A stretch of DNA of 64,000 nucleotides, taken from contig NC_071343.1 in NCBI RefSeq assembly GCF_027744825.2, positions 13,560,866 through 13,624,865 on the forward strand, written 5' to 3'. Numbering within the stretch: position 1 is the first letter of the stretch; the number at the start of each line of letters is the position of its first letter. Shown piece by piece: positions 24,501-37,200 of the stretch. The notes below the pieces were generated by a model. That model had not been told where the DNA came from, did not search any database, and was given only the letters and a program-made list of their open reading frames with translations. Origin of the DNA: Synchiropus splendidus. Its lineage: Eukaryota; Chordata; Actinopteri; Syngnathiformes; Callionymidae. Position numbers and translations under genes: made by a program.

Positions 24501-27500
24501 GTGACGTTATTCCTAGCTCCAACTCCCTGCTTCTGAGGTAACTGCCACACATATGCTGCCATTCTGAGAAATATCAAAACACTGGGGATGCACTTTGGGG
24601 CAAACTTACTGAGGGTGTTTAAACACACACAGCGACTAGAGAATGCACTAGCTTGTTTACATGCAATTTAGCGTGAGGTGAACGAGAAGATGCTAATGAA
24701 TATATTTACCATACGCACAATCAAACTAAAATACACTAAATAAGTTGTTAAATCTGCAAAATTGTGGCCACAATACAGCTAGAATACGCACAATCATGAG
24801 TAGGACAAAGGACAAATTCATGATCATGAAAAGCTAAATTGCTATTGTGGCCACAAAGTATGAGTAAGCTGGACAAATGGAGGGCACCTTCTCTATGCGC
24901 TGAGATAGAGGTGGTTGAGGCACTAAAGCTACACGATCGACAGGGATGTTACAAATGGAATTTCACTTTAGGTTGGGAATGAGCTGCAAGATCATTCTGA
25001 AAAGGTTGGTGTTCGGTTAGCCATGCTAATGTAATGTAATGATGTCTACGTCAAGACAAAAAAACTGTTGAGAACCCTGGTATTTAATACACATGTTTCC
25101 ATATTTAATACATATACATATTTTAACATCTTGGTAAAATGGACACCATGACCAGCCTCAGCAACGAGTGGCTCCGCTCTGAATCTATGAAAGATGACTA
25201 AGCTTCTGTCTCTATAGGCAGCAGCAGCTCTTCCACTGAAGAACCTGGCTTGTTTCCATTCTCTGATTTTCTTAACCGATATATTATTAATGTTTGACTT
25301 GTGACTCATCGATTAACACTCGAGTGCAAGCCACAGAAACAAATTACTCAACACAACTGATCAATAAGTGAAACAAAAACTGCTGTCGACTATAAGAGAC
25401 GACGAACCTGACTTACCCCTGTGCTCCTGTTTATTTCACTCTAGCACCTGTTCTTGTGTTGAATATTTGTGGAGAAGTTTGAAGTCAAGGAGGACTTCAT
25501 GGAGGAATCGTGGAGAGGAGGAGAAAGTTGGAGGTGGAGATACAGGGTGACAGCTTATTGTTATCTGTTTCCGTCTTTAGTGATGTTCTTGACTCTTGAA
25601 GACAAACCTTGGGGTTGCTCCTAGTGTGCAGCAGCTCGGAACAAAGGTTGTCAGTTTGGTGACCTGCAGATTGCTTCGCCGCTTTTGCAGACGTTCAATA
25701 GCTACACCCATCTCACCAGATATTTTAATACATATTGCATATTTTAATGTCTGATCTATTCATGTCGACTGTGGCTGTTTCATTAAACCTCCTCCTCCAT
25801 GTGTTCAATCAAGCGTGCGACCACGAGCGCACAATCACATCCATTCCCACTGTGTGAATGAGATCCAAAAGGTGAGGGGGGGGATCAGAGTCCTCTCCTC
25901 GAGTGACAGCATTTCTCTCCCTCTCCCCATCTGTTTCCATCAGCTCCCAGTCCTCCGAGGAGCAGGATTCAATCGGCGCATGTGGCAGGGGGTTAAAAAA
26001 AACCCACAGAAACATTAAGTCTGAGTAGTTACTCACCAAAAGCGGCATCATTAAGAAGCCCTCAGTGATGGAGACGTGCTGCTATTACATACCGCAGCAC
26101 AGATGGACAAATCCTGATATTCATTAATTAAAGACGCGGGGAAAAAAAAGGTGTCATGGCTTTAGTGTGGAGTCTGTTGTATGGGTGACTGCTCGGTGCA
26201 CGGGCAGAATGTTGTCTCTTCACACATAGTCCTGTCAGAGCAGGGCGTAATGAGGATTGTCTCATTATCAAAGGCTTGGCCATGGTACAGTATCACCTCA
26301 CATAAACACAGATCCGAATCTCAGAACCACCGCAGCCCCCGTCGTGGCCATTACACTGATCTGGTAGTCCATCGAGGTCATTTCACTGTCTGCCGATCTC
26401 AGCACATCTCCATCCTGTTTTCTAGCCAGTGAAAAACCCTTCCACCGTCCTTTCCTCCTCCTTATTGACCCTCTAGCCACTACCTCTGCCTCACTACCTC
26501 TCTCTGTGGCTGCTTTCTCTACTAGTTCTCCTTGTTACCACCTTGCCAGAGTCAACAATCCTTCCTGATCTCACACTATTACTGGTACAGTCTTTTGGTG
26601 CAAGCATAACTTCAAAAACAACTCTTGGTGCTTCTAAGCCTTTTGAATTTATAATTTATTATATCAGATTTATCCTTCTTTTTTGGCTATTTTCAAGTAC
26701 CACTACTGCTTGAGTACTGCAAAATACAACTGGAAATATGTTGGACTTTAGACCTTAAAAAAGTATTTTATTGTGTGTAAATTGTAGTGTGTGTTATTTT
26801 ATTACAACAGCCAAATCTGTTTGTGCTACTCTCAATTCTCTCTCACCGTCACAAGCTAATAATGCTTCTGCTATTTACTCCTACAACTACTGTGATAATC
26901 ACTGGCTTTGATCACTTACTAGTATTAGTAACTTGTTCTACTTTTATTGAGACAGAACAACCTTTAATTATCCTGCATGTGCTACTAGCAACTAGCGACA
27001 AGCTAGCGTTTTGTATTGCCTCATTTTTTTCTGCCACTATTTTTACTATGACACACAGCAACAAATACTACTAGTGTTGCTATTCAAGTGATTCTTTTGA
27101 TACTACTCTCAACTGCTGAAGATCTTATGAACATCTTTTGGCAAATGATGACTTGACCTTCCCCGAAATTAATTTCAGAATGGAGGTTTTTGTATCGACA
27201 GTTTCATCATGTCAGCATTTGTATTTGCATATCTGGGCTTTGTCTTTCACAATGAGCGAGTACACTTTAGTGATCATCGATGCATGCAGGCATTTCATAA
27301 TTTCTACTTTGAGTGTCTTAGTCAGCGAGTAAATCTGGACACATGTGTGAGGGTCTGTGAAAGGAATGTGATGTAAGCTGGTACAAAGGTTTTAAATAAC
27401 AGCTCTGTTTGTCTCAGCAGGGTCAGTGCTTTCAATTCAGCCGCTTTTGATGTGACTCTTTTTGTGTCTCTGGCTCCTTCCAGACCGAGCTCTGGGCTCG

Positions 27501-28340
27501 CGCGGGTCAGGATCGTGCTCTCTGCAGATGTTGCCATGACACCTGTTACAGATCTTTTGTCTCCCCCTTGTTAATTAAATTTGAGTGACGAACAATGAGA
27601 TTTCTATCAGGAGGAGAAATATCCTCCACAGACTTTCTCGAGCCAGACATTGAATTTTAATAAATACTATTTGGAGTTTAGTCGGTTGGCTTCTTGTCAA
27701 CAGTTTTTATTCTTTAATCGTGTGCTCTTTTTTTATCCAAATAAATAACATTTCAGATCCAAATAAAAGTGATGATTGAAAAGAATGTGAAAGCACTAAG
27801 TGTCTATTATGGCTAATTCAATAAAAAGCCATGGTTGTGCTGCCGGGCTGCAGTTGAATGTTCATATTCTGCTCTCCCTCTCCAAGACTTCTCCCTCGCC
27901 TGGAGGAGGAAGTGTTTTCATTATGCCAATACAGTTCCATGTATACGATCAGACTCTGTGCTTACTGTAAGTTGCTACAACATATTCCAGTCAGGGAGAA
28001 ATAAATGGAATGATGTCATCCTCAATATGACTGTATCAGCTGACAGTTTGCAGTTATTTGGAAACAAAAACCTGCTGGTTAGTCAGAGTATTGATCTTGA
28101 ATCTCCGACAGTAATTACACACAGTTTAACTGCAGCAGCTTCCAAGCACATCACAACAATGGAAGGCTGCTTCAGCTGCAAGTACTTGGATTATAACTGC
28201 AGAGCTTCGATCACAACTTGTTTGGCCAGTGATGGCTATTGCTCCTGATGCTAGTACTGCTGATATATTACTACTGCTGCTACTCCTAATGGAGCCTACT
28301 CCTGTTCTAATGATAATTCAACTGCAAATATTACTCTACT
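21589..28340. other. Intergenic or upstream csrnp3 region, no gene recognised
   Basis: Mostly AT-rich with short GC-richer islands near 21950-22030 and 23040-23160. At 23070-23110 a gattggcc CCAAT-type box and a CACGTG E-box lie upstream of a GT-type donor (about 23158), so an untranslated first exon of csrnp3 is possible but unproven. From about 26.8 to 27.1 kb and again from 28.2 kb the plus strand becomes rich in ACT/CTA triplets, related in composition to the duplicated module at 28341. Confidence 0.4.
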
Positions 28341-28927
28341 ATCATTGCCACTACTGCTACTTATATTACTGCAACAATTACTCTTTATGAAGCTATTTGC
28401 AATACAACTACAACTAACACTGCCTCGATACTATGGCTTCACAACAGCTGCCATATTTACCACTGTACCACTATTGCACTCCAGCTACTAACACTACATC
28501 TACTGCCATCGATAATAGTGTAATTACTACTGTTGAACTTCTACTAGTTTAAATAGTGACATCAGTATAACCGAAACTACTTTGACTTTCCTCTACCATT
28601 ACTACATATAGTAGTACTTGAGATACTATACATTTTGGACCAACTGTTATTGTGTCTTATTCTTCTACTACTAATACTAACGTTACTACTAGCACTACCA
28701 CTACTGTTTGTCATACTACTGCTGCTGCCACTACCACTATATCACTATTGATACCACTATTACTGCTTCTATTATGTCTACCAGCAACACCACAACTACT
28801 ACTACTATTACTCCTTATCTTACTTACTAGTACTGCTTATCTTTTCTACTACAGCAACTGCTATTTCTACTAGTACTACTAGTACTAGGCACTACCTGGT
28901 TTTAACAGTCCCGTATCTTCACTGCAT
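28341..28927 (+). repeat. ACT-rich module, copy Q1
   Basis: This stretch and 31122-31721 are diverged copies. Both run from atcattgccact through ctaacactacatctactgcc, atcgataatagtgtaatta and tagtttaaatagtg to acctggttttaac. Composition is dominated by ACT/CTA triplets, so strand asymmetry is extreme. The small Thr- and Leu-rich ORFs in it are by-products of the triplet bias. Confidence 0.85.
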
Positions 28928-31000
28928 TACTAAATAAGACGCCTCATGTTTTGCATATAGACTAAAGAATCCAGCTTCAAACTGGATGCTCGCTATATAT
29001 AAATGATAAGGCTTGTCTGCGCAGTCTGAACCTCACAGCTTTCCCAGCCTGAGCCCCACATGAAAGCAGCTCCGTCTCTGTGAAAAGATTTGGCAGCTCC
29101 GTCTCTGCCAGCAAACCAGCTTTACACAAAGTCTGAGGTGGCATGGGAAAATACAGTCGTAAAAAAAAAAAAACTCAGTTATGAATAATTTAGGGAGCAT
29201 TGTGATTGACAGGAGGGGGGATGTCACCTGCAGACTGTGTGACTGAAGCATATCAAAGTGTCATGAGTGTAAAGCTTGTGCACTGGTGCGACGTTTTTTG
29301 ATCACGGTGTCGAAGCACAGACGGTGTATGATATGAATCCTTAAGGTGCGTTCAGTAGTTCTCAGAAACTATTCAGGAAACAGGTGAGGAAGTTTGACTT
29401 CATTTATCAGTCAAGTCTGTTCACCCGTGTTTATCACCGGGAAAAAAGCTAATTTGACTTTAGACTATAATTGGTTTCCATGGTCACCGGTGCGCTCTTA
29501 AGACGTCTTTCTATGGATATTGGTTCTGTGTGAGTGAACCTTCCTCTGTTAGAAGCCAACAACTTAGCAGCCTCTGACTTGTTTATTTGTCTCCACTGTT
29601 AAGGAGATTAACCTGCACACCCAGGTTAGTATTCTTCTTATTATTATAAACTACATATTAGAATATACATTATGGTTAACCGCACAACCAGGTTGTTGTT
29701 GTTATTATTATTATTATTTTTTTTTATGTGTGGTATTATTTTTTATTATTTTTATATTATTTATATTATTTTTATTATTATTATTATTATTAATAACTAC
29801 ACATTATAATATACATTATACAAAGACAGGACGAGACAATCCAGTTCAGAATGGGCCTCTGTGTGGTCCGACTCATGTCATGAGATGTGTGAAATATTGG
29901 AGGCGGTTGCATCTGAAAAGCATCCGTCAGTGAGTGTATCGATGTGAGACGGCCGGAGATGAAGCGAACGCTCTCTACTCATGTTTAATAAGAAGTTGTG
30001 CTTCCTCTCTATTGTTGTGTGAGAAAGAAGAACAGCTCGATGATTCCCAGCACTGGGCTGTACTGTGGAGCTGCAGGAGGGAGGCAGCGGCGCCTCCGTG
30101 TGCTGAGTGCAGAGCAGTGGGCTCCCCCCTTCCCTCCGCACCTTCTCCACTCCCACCCCCTTCCTGCTCTCATGCCTGTGTGTGGAGCAGATCTGTCTGC
30201 AGCCTCAGGCGAGTGCAAGTTAACAAATGTACAGAGAGCATGGGAAGGCTCATTTGCATAAGTGTGGAGATGTCGGTACATTTCCATAGATGGACTCTTT
30301 TGTGTGTAATTGCAATTTTCCTTATCCTGTTTATGTTCTTATTATAAACGCCGCGTTCGTCCACATCAAGGTAAACTAAATGGTAAATAATATTCATTTT
30401 GTTCAGAGGCACAAAATGTGTCAGTCAGTGACACTGAACTCTAACAGGCTTTTGAAGATATTAAAAAGGGATGTAGCTTTTTTCTGATTTTTCAAGGCTC
30501 TCTACTGCCCCCAACAGCTTTCTTTATTGTCACATCGCTAAAAAATGAATTCATTTTCAACGATGTTGATGAACTGACAGACTAAGTTTGACCCAATTTC
30601 CTATCTTATTCACATTTTAATGTATGCTAAGAGCAAGTCTAAATTTTGTTTCACATTTTTGTGCGTGCATTTGTCACTTTATGTCTTCTGACTGATATAT
30701 TTCATTTGTGTTCTTTCATCTTAAAGCTGTTTCACTTCTATTTGTCTTCAAGTGGTGTTGAAATGTATTTTTTTTATTATTTATTTTCTTCTTTGTGTAT
30801 CAACATCTTAGCAGCAGTGCGCCACCAAAACTTGCTATTGTTTAAAACGCTGTAAAAAGCACCCACCAAAAGTGAACCTTGTTGAAATGTTATCTAAGAT
30901 GGGTTGTTGAAATGTAAAGGTGTCCATCCACTTTATTAAATATTATGTTTTAACGTCACCTTTTAAGAGTTATCATTACTCCCTGTAGAGTGACGTGAGC

Positions 31001-31843
31001 CATGTTAGCATTGGTGCTACATTAGCGTCATGGGATTTATTTTCTTCATTAAGCTCAACGTCAAAATAAAGGAGGTGAACCTGAACAGTGTTTGACTCAA
31101 ATGATGCCTGGAATAAATGATATCATTGCCACTGCTGCTACTTATATTACTGCAACAATTGACCCTTATGAAGCTAATTGCAATACAACTACCACTACCA
31201 CTGCACCGATACTATGGCTTTACTACCACTGCTGAATCTACCACTGTACCACTACTGCACTCCAGCTACTAACACTACATCTACTGCCATCGATAATAGT
31301 GTAATTACAACTGCTCAAATGCTGCTAGTTTAAATAGTGGCAAAGTAGTATAACTGATACTACTTTGACTCTCCACTACCATTACTACTTATTGAGACTT
31401 GAGCTACGATACATTCTGGAACAGCTGTCATCGGGTCTTACTCTTCTACTACTCATACTAACGTTGCACCTAGCACTGCTACTTCCACTACTACTAGTAC
31501 TAACACTACTGTTTGTCGTATAACTGCTGTTGCCACTACCACTATATCACTACAGACACCACTATTACTGCTTCTATTACGTCTACCAGTGCCACCACAA
31601 CAACTACTAGTACTACTTGCTCTTTTACCGCTTATCTTTTCGACTACAGCAAATGCTTTTGCTACTAGTAGTACTAGTACTTGGCATTACCTGGTTTTAA
31701 CGGTCACATATTTTCTCTGCATGTTAGCATTGGTGCTACATTAGCATCCTGGCATTTATTTTCTTCTTCTAAAGCTCAACGTCAAAATAAAGGAGGTGAA
31801 CCTGAACAGTGTTTGACTCAAATGATGCTTGCAATAAATGATT
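31001..31843. repeat. Composite repeat: direct repeats P1 and P2 flanking ACT-rich copy Q2
   Basis: P1 (31001-31121) and P2 (31720-31843) are close direct repeats sharing catgttagcattggtgctac, agctcaacgtcaaaataaag and gtttgactcaaatgatg. Between them lies Q2 (31122-31721), the second copy of the ACT-rich module at 28341-28927. The boundaries are sharp: P1 ends and Q2 begins at 31121/31122, and Q2 ends where P2 starts. Unequal crossing-over or a composite insertion could make this structure. Confidence 0.85.
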
Positions 31844-33900
31844 AAGCCGCTCGCACCCCGACACATTCCCATGATGAATGTCTTTGGCTTAGCTCTTGTT
31901 ATAGTGGACCCAAAAGAAGAAGACAAAAAAATAATGAATCAGCTTTAATTTTATTACGACATCACAGAACTGTTTTACTTTGTTTTGTGGCTGGCTAAAA
32001 CAGTTTTTTTGCCCTTAAAATATATTTGAATAAATTAAGTTTTTGTTTTGTTTTGTTTTTGCAACCTGATGGTGGCTCAAAAACAAGTCTAAGGTCGACG
32101 TGTGTGACCTCAACCTATTTAAAAAAAATAAATTGATCAGTAGATAAAAACAATGTGTCTCAATATATTGCACTAAAGCTTAGTTAACTTCCAATTCATG
32201 ACAAATTAATTACACATTTTGTATTTGCTCTAAATTTAAATTTCATAAATGCAAGTTCATAAATAAAAATAAAAAAAACATGTAATATTTGTATCTAGTG
32301 ACTTCTGATATCCTGGATTCATCAGACAAAAAAAAGGCTTCATCGTCGTATCTTAAAATAATAATCAGCATTGCATTGCACAGTTGTAACAGGGCGGCGA
32401 AAATGCCAGAAATGCCCCCCCCCAATACAATCATCTGCTGCTATTTCTTGTATAATTTAGCAATCTGTCTCAAACACCCCCGGTGCTCAGTGGCAGGGAT
32501 CCTCCTCTGACATCATCTGTTGCTCTATAATCATCCAGGCCAGCGTCTCCCCCCGGGGGAGTCCAGCTGAGACCCACCTTCTCCTTTCCACACATCTCTC
32601 TCTCGGCTTTCTCTCGCTCCTCTTTCAAGGTTGCCTTCACGGAAGAATGTGGCACCGGTGACGAATGAGTCTGACCGCAGCCCCTTGGTCTGTCGGGCTG
32701 GCTCCAAATCTTTTATGGTTTCAGGGTTTGTCTTGAGTGAGACGGCGAGCCGTTTCCGTTGGACGGTAGCCTGAGTGTCCGGGGGTCTCCTCAGTTTCTT
32801 CATTTAAGGAAAAGACACAGTGATAAAAGGATCTGCGCCGCCATCTGGGCCGAGCTGTTAGAATGTGGAAACACTGGCTGTGTGACCAGTCCTGCAATAT
32901 GGACGAGGGGTTGGTTCAGATCTAGAGTGTGGAGTGAGTTTCCTGGACAAGCAAAAGCCCCCAGCGCTCAAAATGGCCAGACGAGGTTTTTTTGTGGCTC
33001 TTAAAAAGCAGAAGGCTGTTGTTGCTCATTTGAGGGAAAAATGGCAGTTCAGACACTTTAGATGATGTAGTGAAATGGAAAGTGAAGGCCACAGGTGGCA
33101 CTGTTGAGTGTCACCTTTGCTCACAATCTATTGTTTGTGGCCACTTGACTGTTGATATTCTGACCTGAAGAAGGATGAATGACCCTCCGCTGAGAACCAG
33201 AAGTCAGCATCATAGTGCTCATGGCTACAATGCAAAAACATTCATAATTAGCAAGATGGAACGTCCACAAATGCCGACATAAACATGATTTCAATTTGAC
33301 AGACCCCATTCCATCTGTGACTTTACCTTTAATAATAACCCTGCTGTGTGTTTTTGTGTCAGATGGTTCTGACTGTTGTATTGTCGGTGACTAGGACTCT
33401 TGTGATACATCCTTGGATCCTGAAAGATTGTTAAGGTAAAACAGCACAGAGATCAAAGGCACCTTTTCGATCATAATTCCTCCACGGACTTTTGCTGTAG
33501 GATCCTGGCTTCTTTGTTCTGCTGCTGGTGTTATCCCAAAAAGCTGAATTACTCCTAATGAATTTGTTTCTTCTGAACAATAATTAGCATTTTCCATGTT
33601 GCAGTGGGAGTTCATGCTATTTTTGTTTGTACCCATGGAGAAGAGGAAATCACAGATGTCACCTTGAACCTTACCTTTCCTGATAGTTTGATTTTTTTTT
33701 AAAACAGAGCTGTATTATTATTATTTTTATTATATTATTATTATTAGTGGTGGTGGTAGTGTTATATTTATATATATATATATACAAACACACTACTAAT
33801 ATAATATTATAAGTGCAGGAGTTCCTGGTCCACTGATCACACTGATGCACAAGACACGTGGCAGCGAGGATGATAACAACAACAACAAACATGGAGGAAT
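31844..33900. other. Intergenic stretch, no gene recognised
   Basis: AT-rich in its left half and GC-richer at about 32.4-33.0 kb. No ORF matches a known family. Short A/T microsatellites occur near 33.72-33.78 kb. Confidence 0.45.
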
Positions 33901-34212
33901 CCCTGAACAAAAGCAAACAAAAGCATCTGCTTGCTTTTGTTCAGGGTTGTTTTTTACTACACAATGGCCAAGGTTTCCACTACTCTGAATGTACTTGAAA
34001 TTCTTATAAAATTTAAATTCTTATACAAATATTTCCAAGACATGAAAAGAGCTTTAGTTTAAATAAGGTGATATAAAAACTTGAATATAGCCACCATCCT
34101 GGATTATTGTGCTATTGTCAAGCTGATGCAAAATAAACAATATTTTGTTGTTTAAATGTATGTATGGCTCCATCATTTGACTCAGTAATATACCAAATTC
34201 ATTCACATTGAA
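33901..34212 (+). mobile_element. Hairpin-headed dispersed repeat, copy 2 (longest copy)
   Basis: It begins with a perfect 14 bp inverted repeat (ccctgaacaaaagc, 33901-33914; gcttttgttcaggg, 33933-33946), followed by actacacaatggcc and a body at 33997-34212 that matches 52473-52686. Shared words include caaatatttccaagacat, gagctttagttta, ttgttgtttaaatgtatg and ggctccatcatttga. It has no coding potential. Its small size and terminal hairpin suggest a non-autonomous element. Confidence 0.75.
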
Positions 34213-37200
34213 AAATGCGGCTTCTTGTGGCAAATATTCTGATACCATTAACCTGCAATTCATTGAGATTAATTCATCACAAATTCTCCAATTAACTAGA
34301 TTTTTTTTTTTAATCGAATCCCACGCCTAATATATATATATTAGTGGTGGGACCAAGAGAGAAGAAACGATACCTTCCGTGCGTCTTCATTTCACCTTGA
34401 AGTGATGGCATGTGTCATAAAAGCTCTTTTTTGATTTGGCTTTGAAGTTGCACTTTCCTCGTCGGGTTCAGTGTCGGCGCTTAAATTCGGAGGTATTTTG
34501 AAGGCTCGACCCGAAGAGGACAAACATCAAACAGAGGCAGGAGGCAGCGACCTGGTGAGAATATCGAGGCCCTCGGCCGTGGAAAGGTCACAGAGATTTC
34601 CTCAGCAATGAGTCGGGGAGGGGCGTTTTAATTCTGATCATCGCTCCGATGTTTTCACTGCATTTGGAATCTTCAGCATCGGTTTATTAAACATAAGCAG
34701 CGTGTGTGTTCACTGCTGAAATAACACAGCGAACATAAGTGAGTGAAAATCTTTGCGACCTCAGAGATTCACGATCCTCATCTCTGTTATTATCTTAGCA
34801 TCATTAGCAAGCAAGAGCTGTTTTTGTATTTCAGGGAGAACTGCATCATGCTGCAAATGCAATATCGCGCTGTATCTGTTAAAAAGCCCTCACCTTCACT
34901 GATTTATTTTTAACCCTGATATTGCATTTTTAATTAGCGGTGGATATACGCGAGCGCTCTTCCTCCCCGCCACAGTGGGTGATCCTTCCTCATGGCCGTG
35001 GTTCTTTCCAATGCACAGCCCGTGTTCTGGTTTCTTTATCCCTGTTCTGATCTCCCCACCTCCCAAAACCTCTGCTTCCTCCCCCTCTGCACCGGCTCCC
35101 TCCCTCCTGCTCGCGTTGGTAAAAATATCTGCAGACAGCGGGAGGAGAGAGGCACGCCTGACTCTCTCGCAGACAAACCTTCCCGTGTGATCTCGCCGGC
35201 CGACTCCGCTCCATTCGGGCTGCTGCCTTTCAGGGCGGCTGAAGCTAATGAGGCTTTGTGTGCCAGAACAGGGGTAGAGTTTGAGTAACAATGACTGTAA
35301 AGCATTAAGCACAGAGAGACCGGGACTCCGGCGCTGTCCTGCTTTTCCCTCTCTGGTGGACCTTCAGGGTCACCGCTGCAAAATGGGACCTCCATTTGTT
35401 CTGCTGTGAGCGGAGGGGAGAGAAGCAGGAGCTGGTCCATGCAGGTCAGTGGGTGAAACAATCCTACTTTCTGTTTGTGATTCTCCTTCACATATGAGCT
35501 GCTATCTAAACAGACACTGAACACAAAGGCTTAGTGTTTTACCATCTGTAAGTCACTAACTTCTCCTCCAATCACTGACCTCCAATACTGAACTAATAAA
35601 GACAAACATGTCGCCTATTTGCTTTCAAGCTTCACATAAGGGAGAGCTGTAGTTGTGAGGCTACATTATCAATCTCCATGGAAACCACTTTTCCTCCGAA
35701 GGCCCGGCACACCGTCGGCCGAGAGCGAAGCACACACAAATAGCTTTCCAACAATGGGGACTAATAAGGACCCTTGCTATGAAATGGACTGAAATGATGC
35801 AGGTCATTTCGGAAGGAAATTACCACACGTGGGGTCGGCGTGTGTCTCTGGAGTGTTAATGCGATATTAGCCGCTTCACTGAGCTGCGCTTACTGCACTG
35901 AGTTCATCCAACTGGGAACGATTGCTGACCAGAAATACGTTTGAATTGCAACATGATGAACTGAAATGCTGCTTTTTTTATTTTGAGACACATATAAAAC
36001 TGTCCCCTGCTGCCACACATCACTTCTAAATCATTTCTTTTGCTATGAAACGCCTGGTGACCCATTTATCTAGCTTCATATTTTATTGAGACCGACATAC
36101 GGAGCAACATGTGTATTTTATCGTACCCCATTATAAAGCTACTGGCTTGGTATCATACGGTAACATGACCCACATAACAAGAGTCAATGCATCGTGACCT
36201 GTACTCCAGGGTGAATATATGGTATTTATATTATGCATGGTACATATTTCAGGCTACAGACTGGCAGGGAAAAAGGTTTTAGACACACTTAAAATTTTAC
36301 TCAAGCTTAAATATCAGGAAGAATGTTTTGTTTCAAAAGGTGAAACAAAATTATATAATTTTTGTTTAATGTAAGGACAAAACTACAAAATTCCTGACAG
36401 TTGAATGTGTCAGTTTCAACATGGTTGGTATCAAAGTCAATAAATGTGTTCAAAAGTAAAAAAAAAAAAAACCCATCACATCATCAAATTAATATTTAGT
36501 AATTTTGCCGTAAGCACACAGTAGAATGCATGCGGCATCCGAAAACGTATTTCCACCAATGTATGGTGTTGGTGTCATAAGGACATGCTCATTTTAATGG
36601 TGCTAACACATATTGTATATTCTAAGTTCACCTGATGTTAAAAAACCTGAAACCTAGTAAATATTTACCTTTCCCTAAATGAAGCAATGGATACTTTTAA
36701 TACATAATATACCTACATAATACAGAATGTTGGGTTCTGTTTGTGTGAGATATGAAAGCCAATGTGATTTACGACAGTTTTTAGTCACTCAGTTGGTGGA
36801 ACTCAACTCATATTCGTAGAACTGCAGTTATATTCAGGTAACTATATTGCTTTGTCAACACTGACTTTGTGCAGTCCATGACACTGTGTTTCTAAACTTA
36901 ACGCTGCTGTTGGTTACACTTTAGATTAGGGAGCATATATTACCATAAATAAACTGCTTATTCAGATATATATTAGCAGGGTATGAACCAGTTATTAATC
37001 ATTATAAATGTTTTTCTAAGCCAGACTATATCTTAGTGTGGAATGGTCACCAAAAGTCCACTCTCAACAACACCACAATTACAGAGTATTCACCGTGAAT
37101 AAGGACCGAACTCATGTTTCAATAGCTTCTTGCTCTAGTCCCCGCTTTTCATTTTCATCACCTTTCCAGTGTACAGACTCTGTGGTGCAACATTCTCGCT

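Noticed and set aside
24761..24857. Two copies of the palindrome attgtggccacaa about 83 bp apart
   Set aside because: Too short to separate from chance, and the flanking sequences do not align.
28652..28873. Thr- and Leu-rich ORF in the ACT-rich block
   Set aside because: Product of triplet repeat composition; the second copy of the block does not keep it open.
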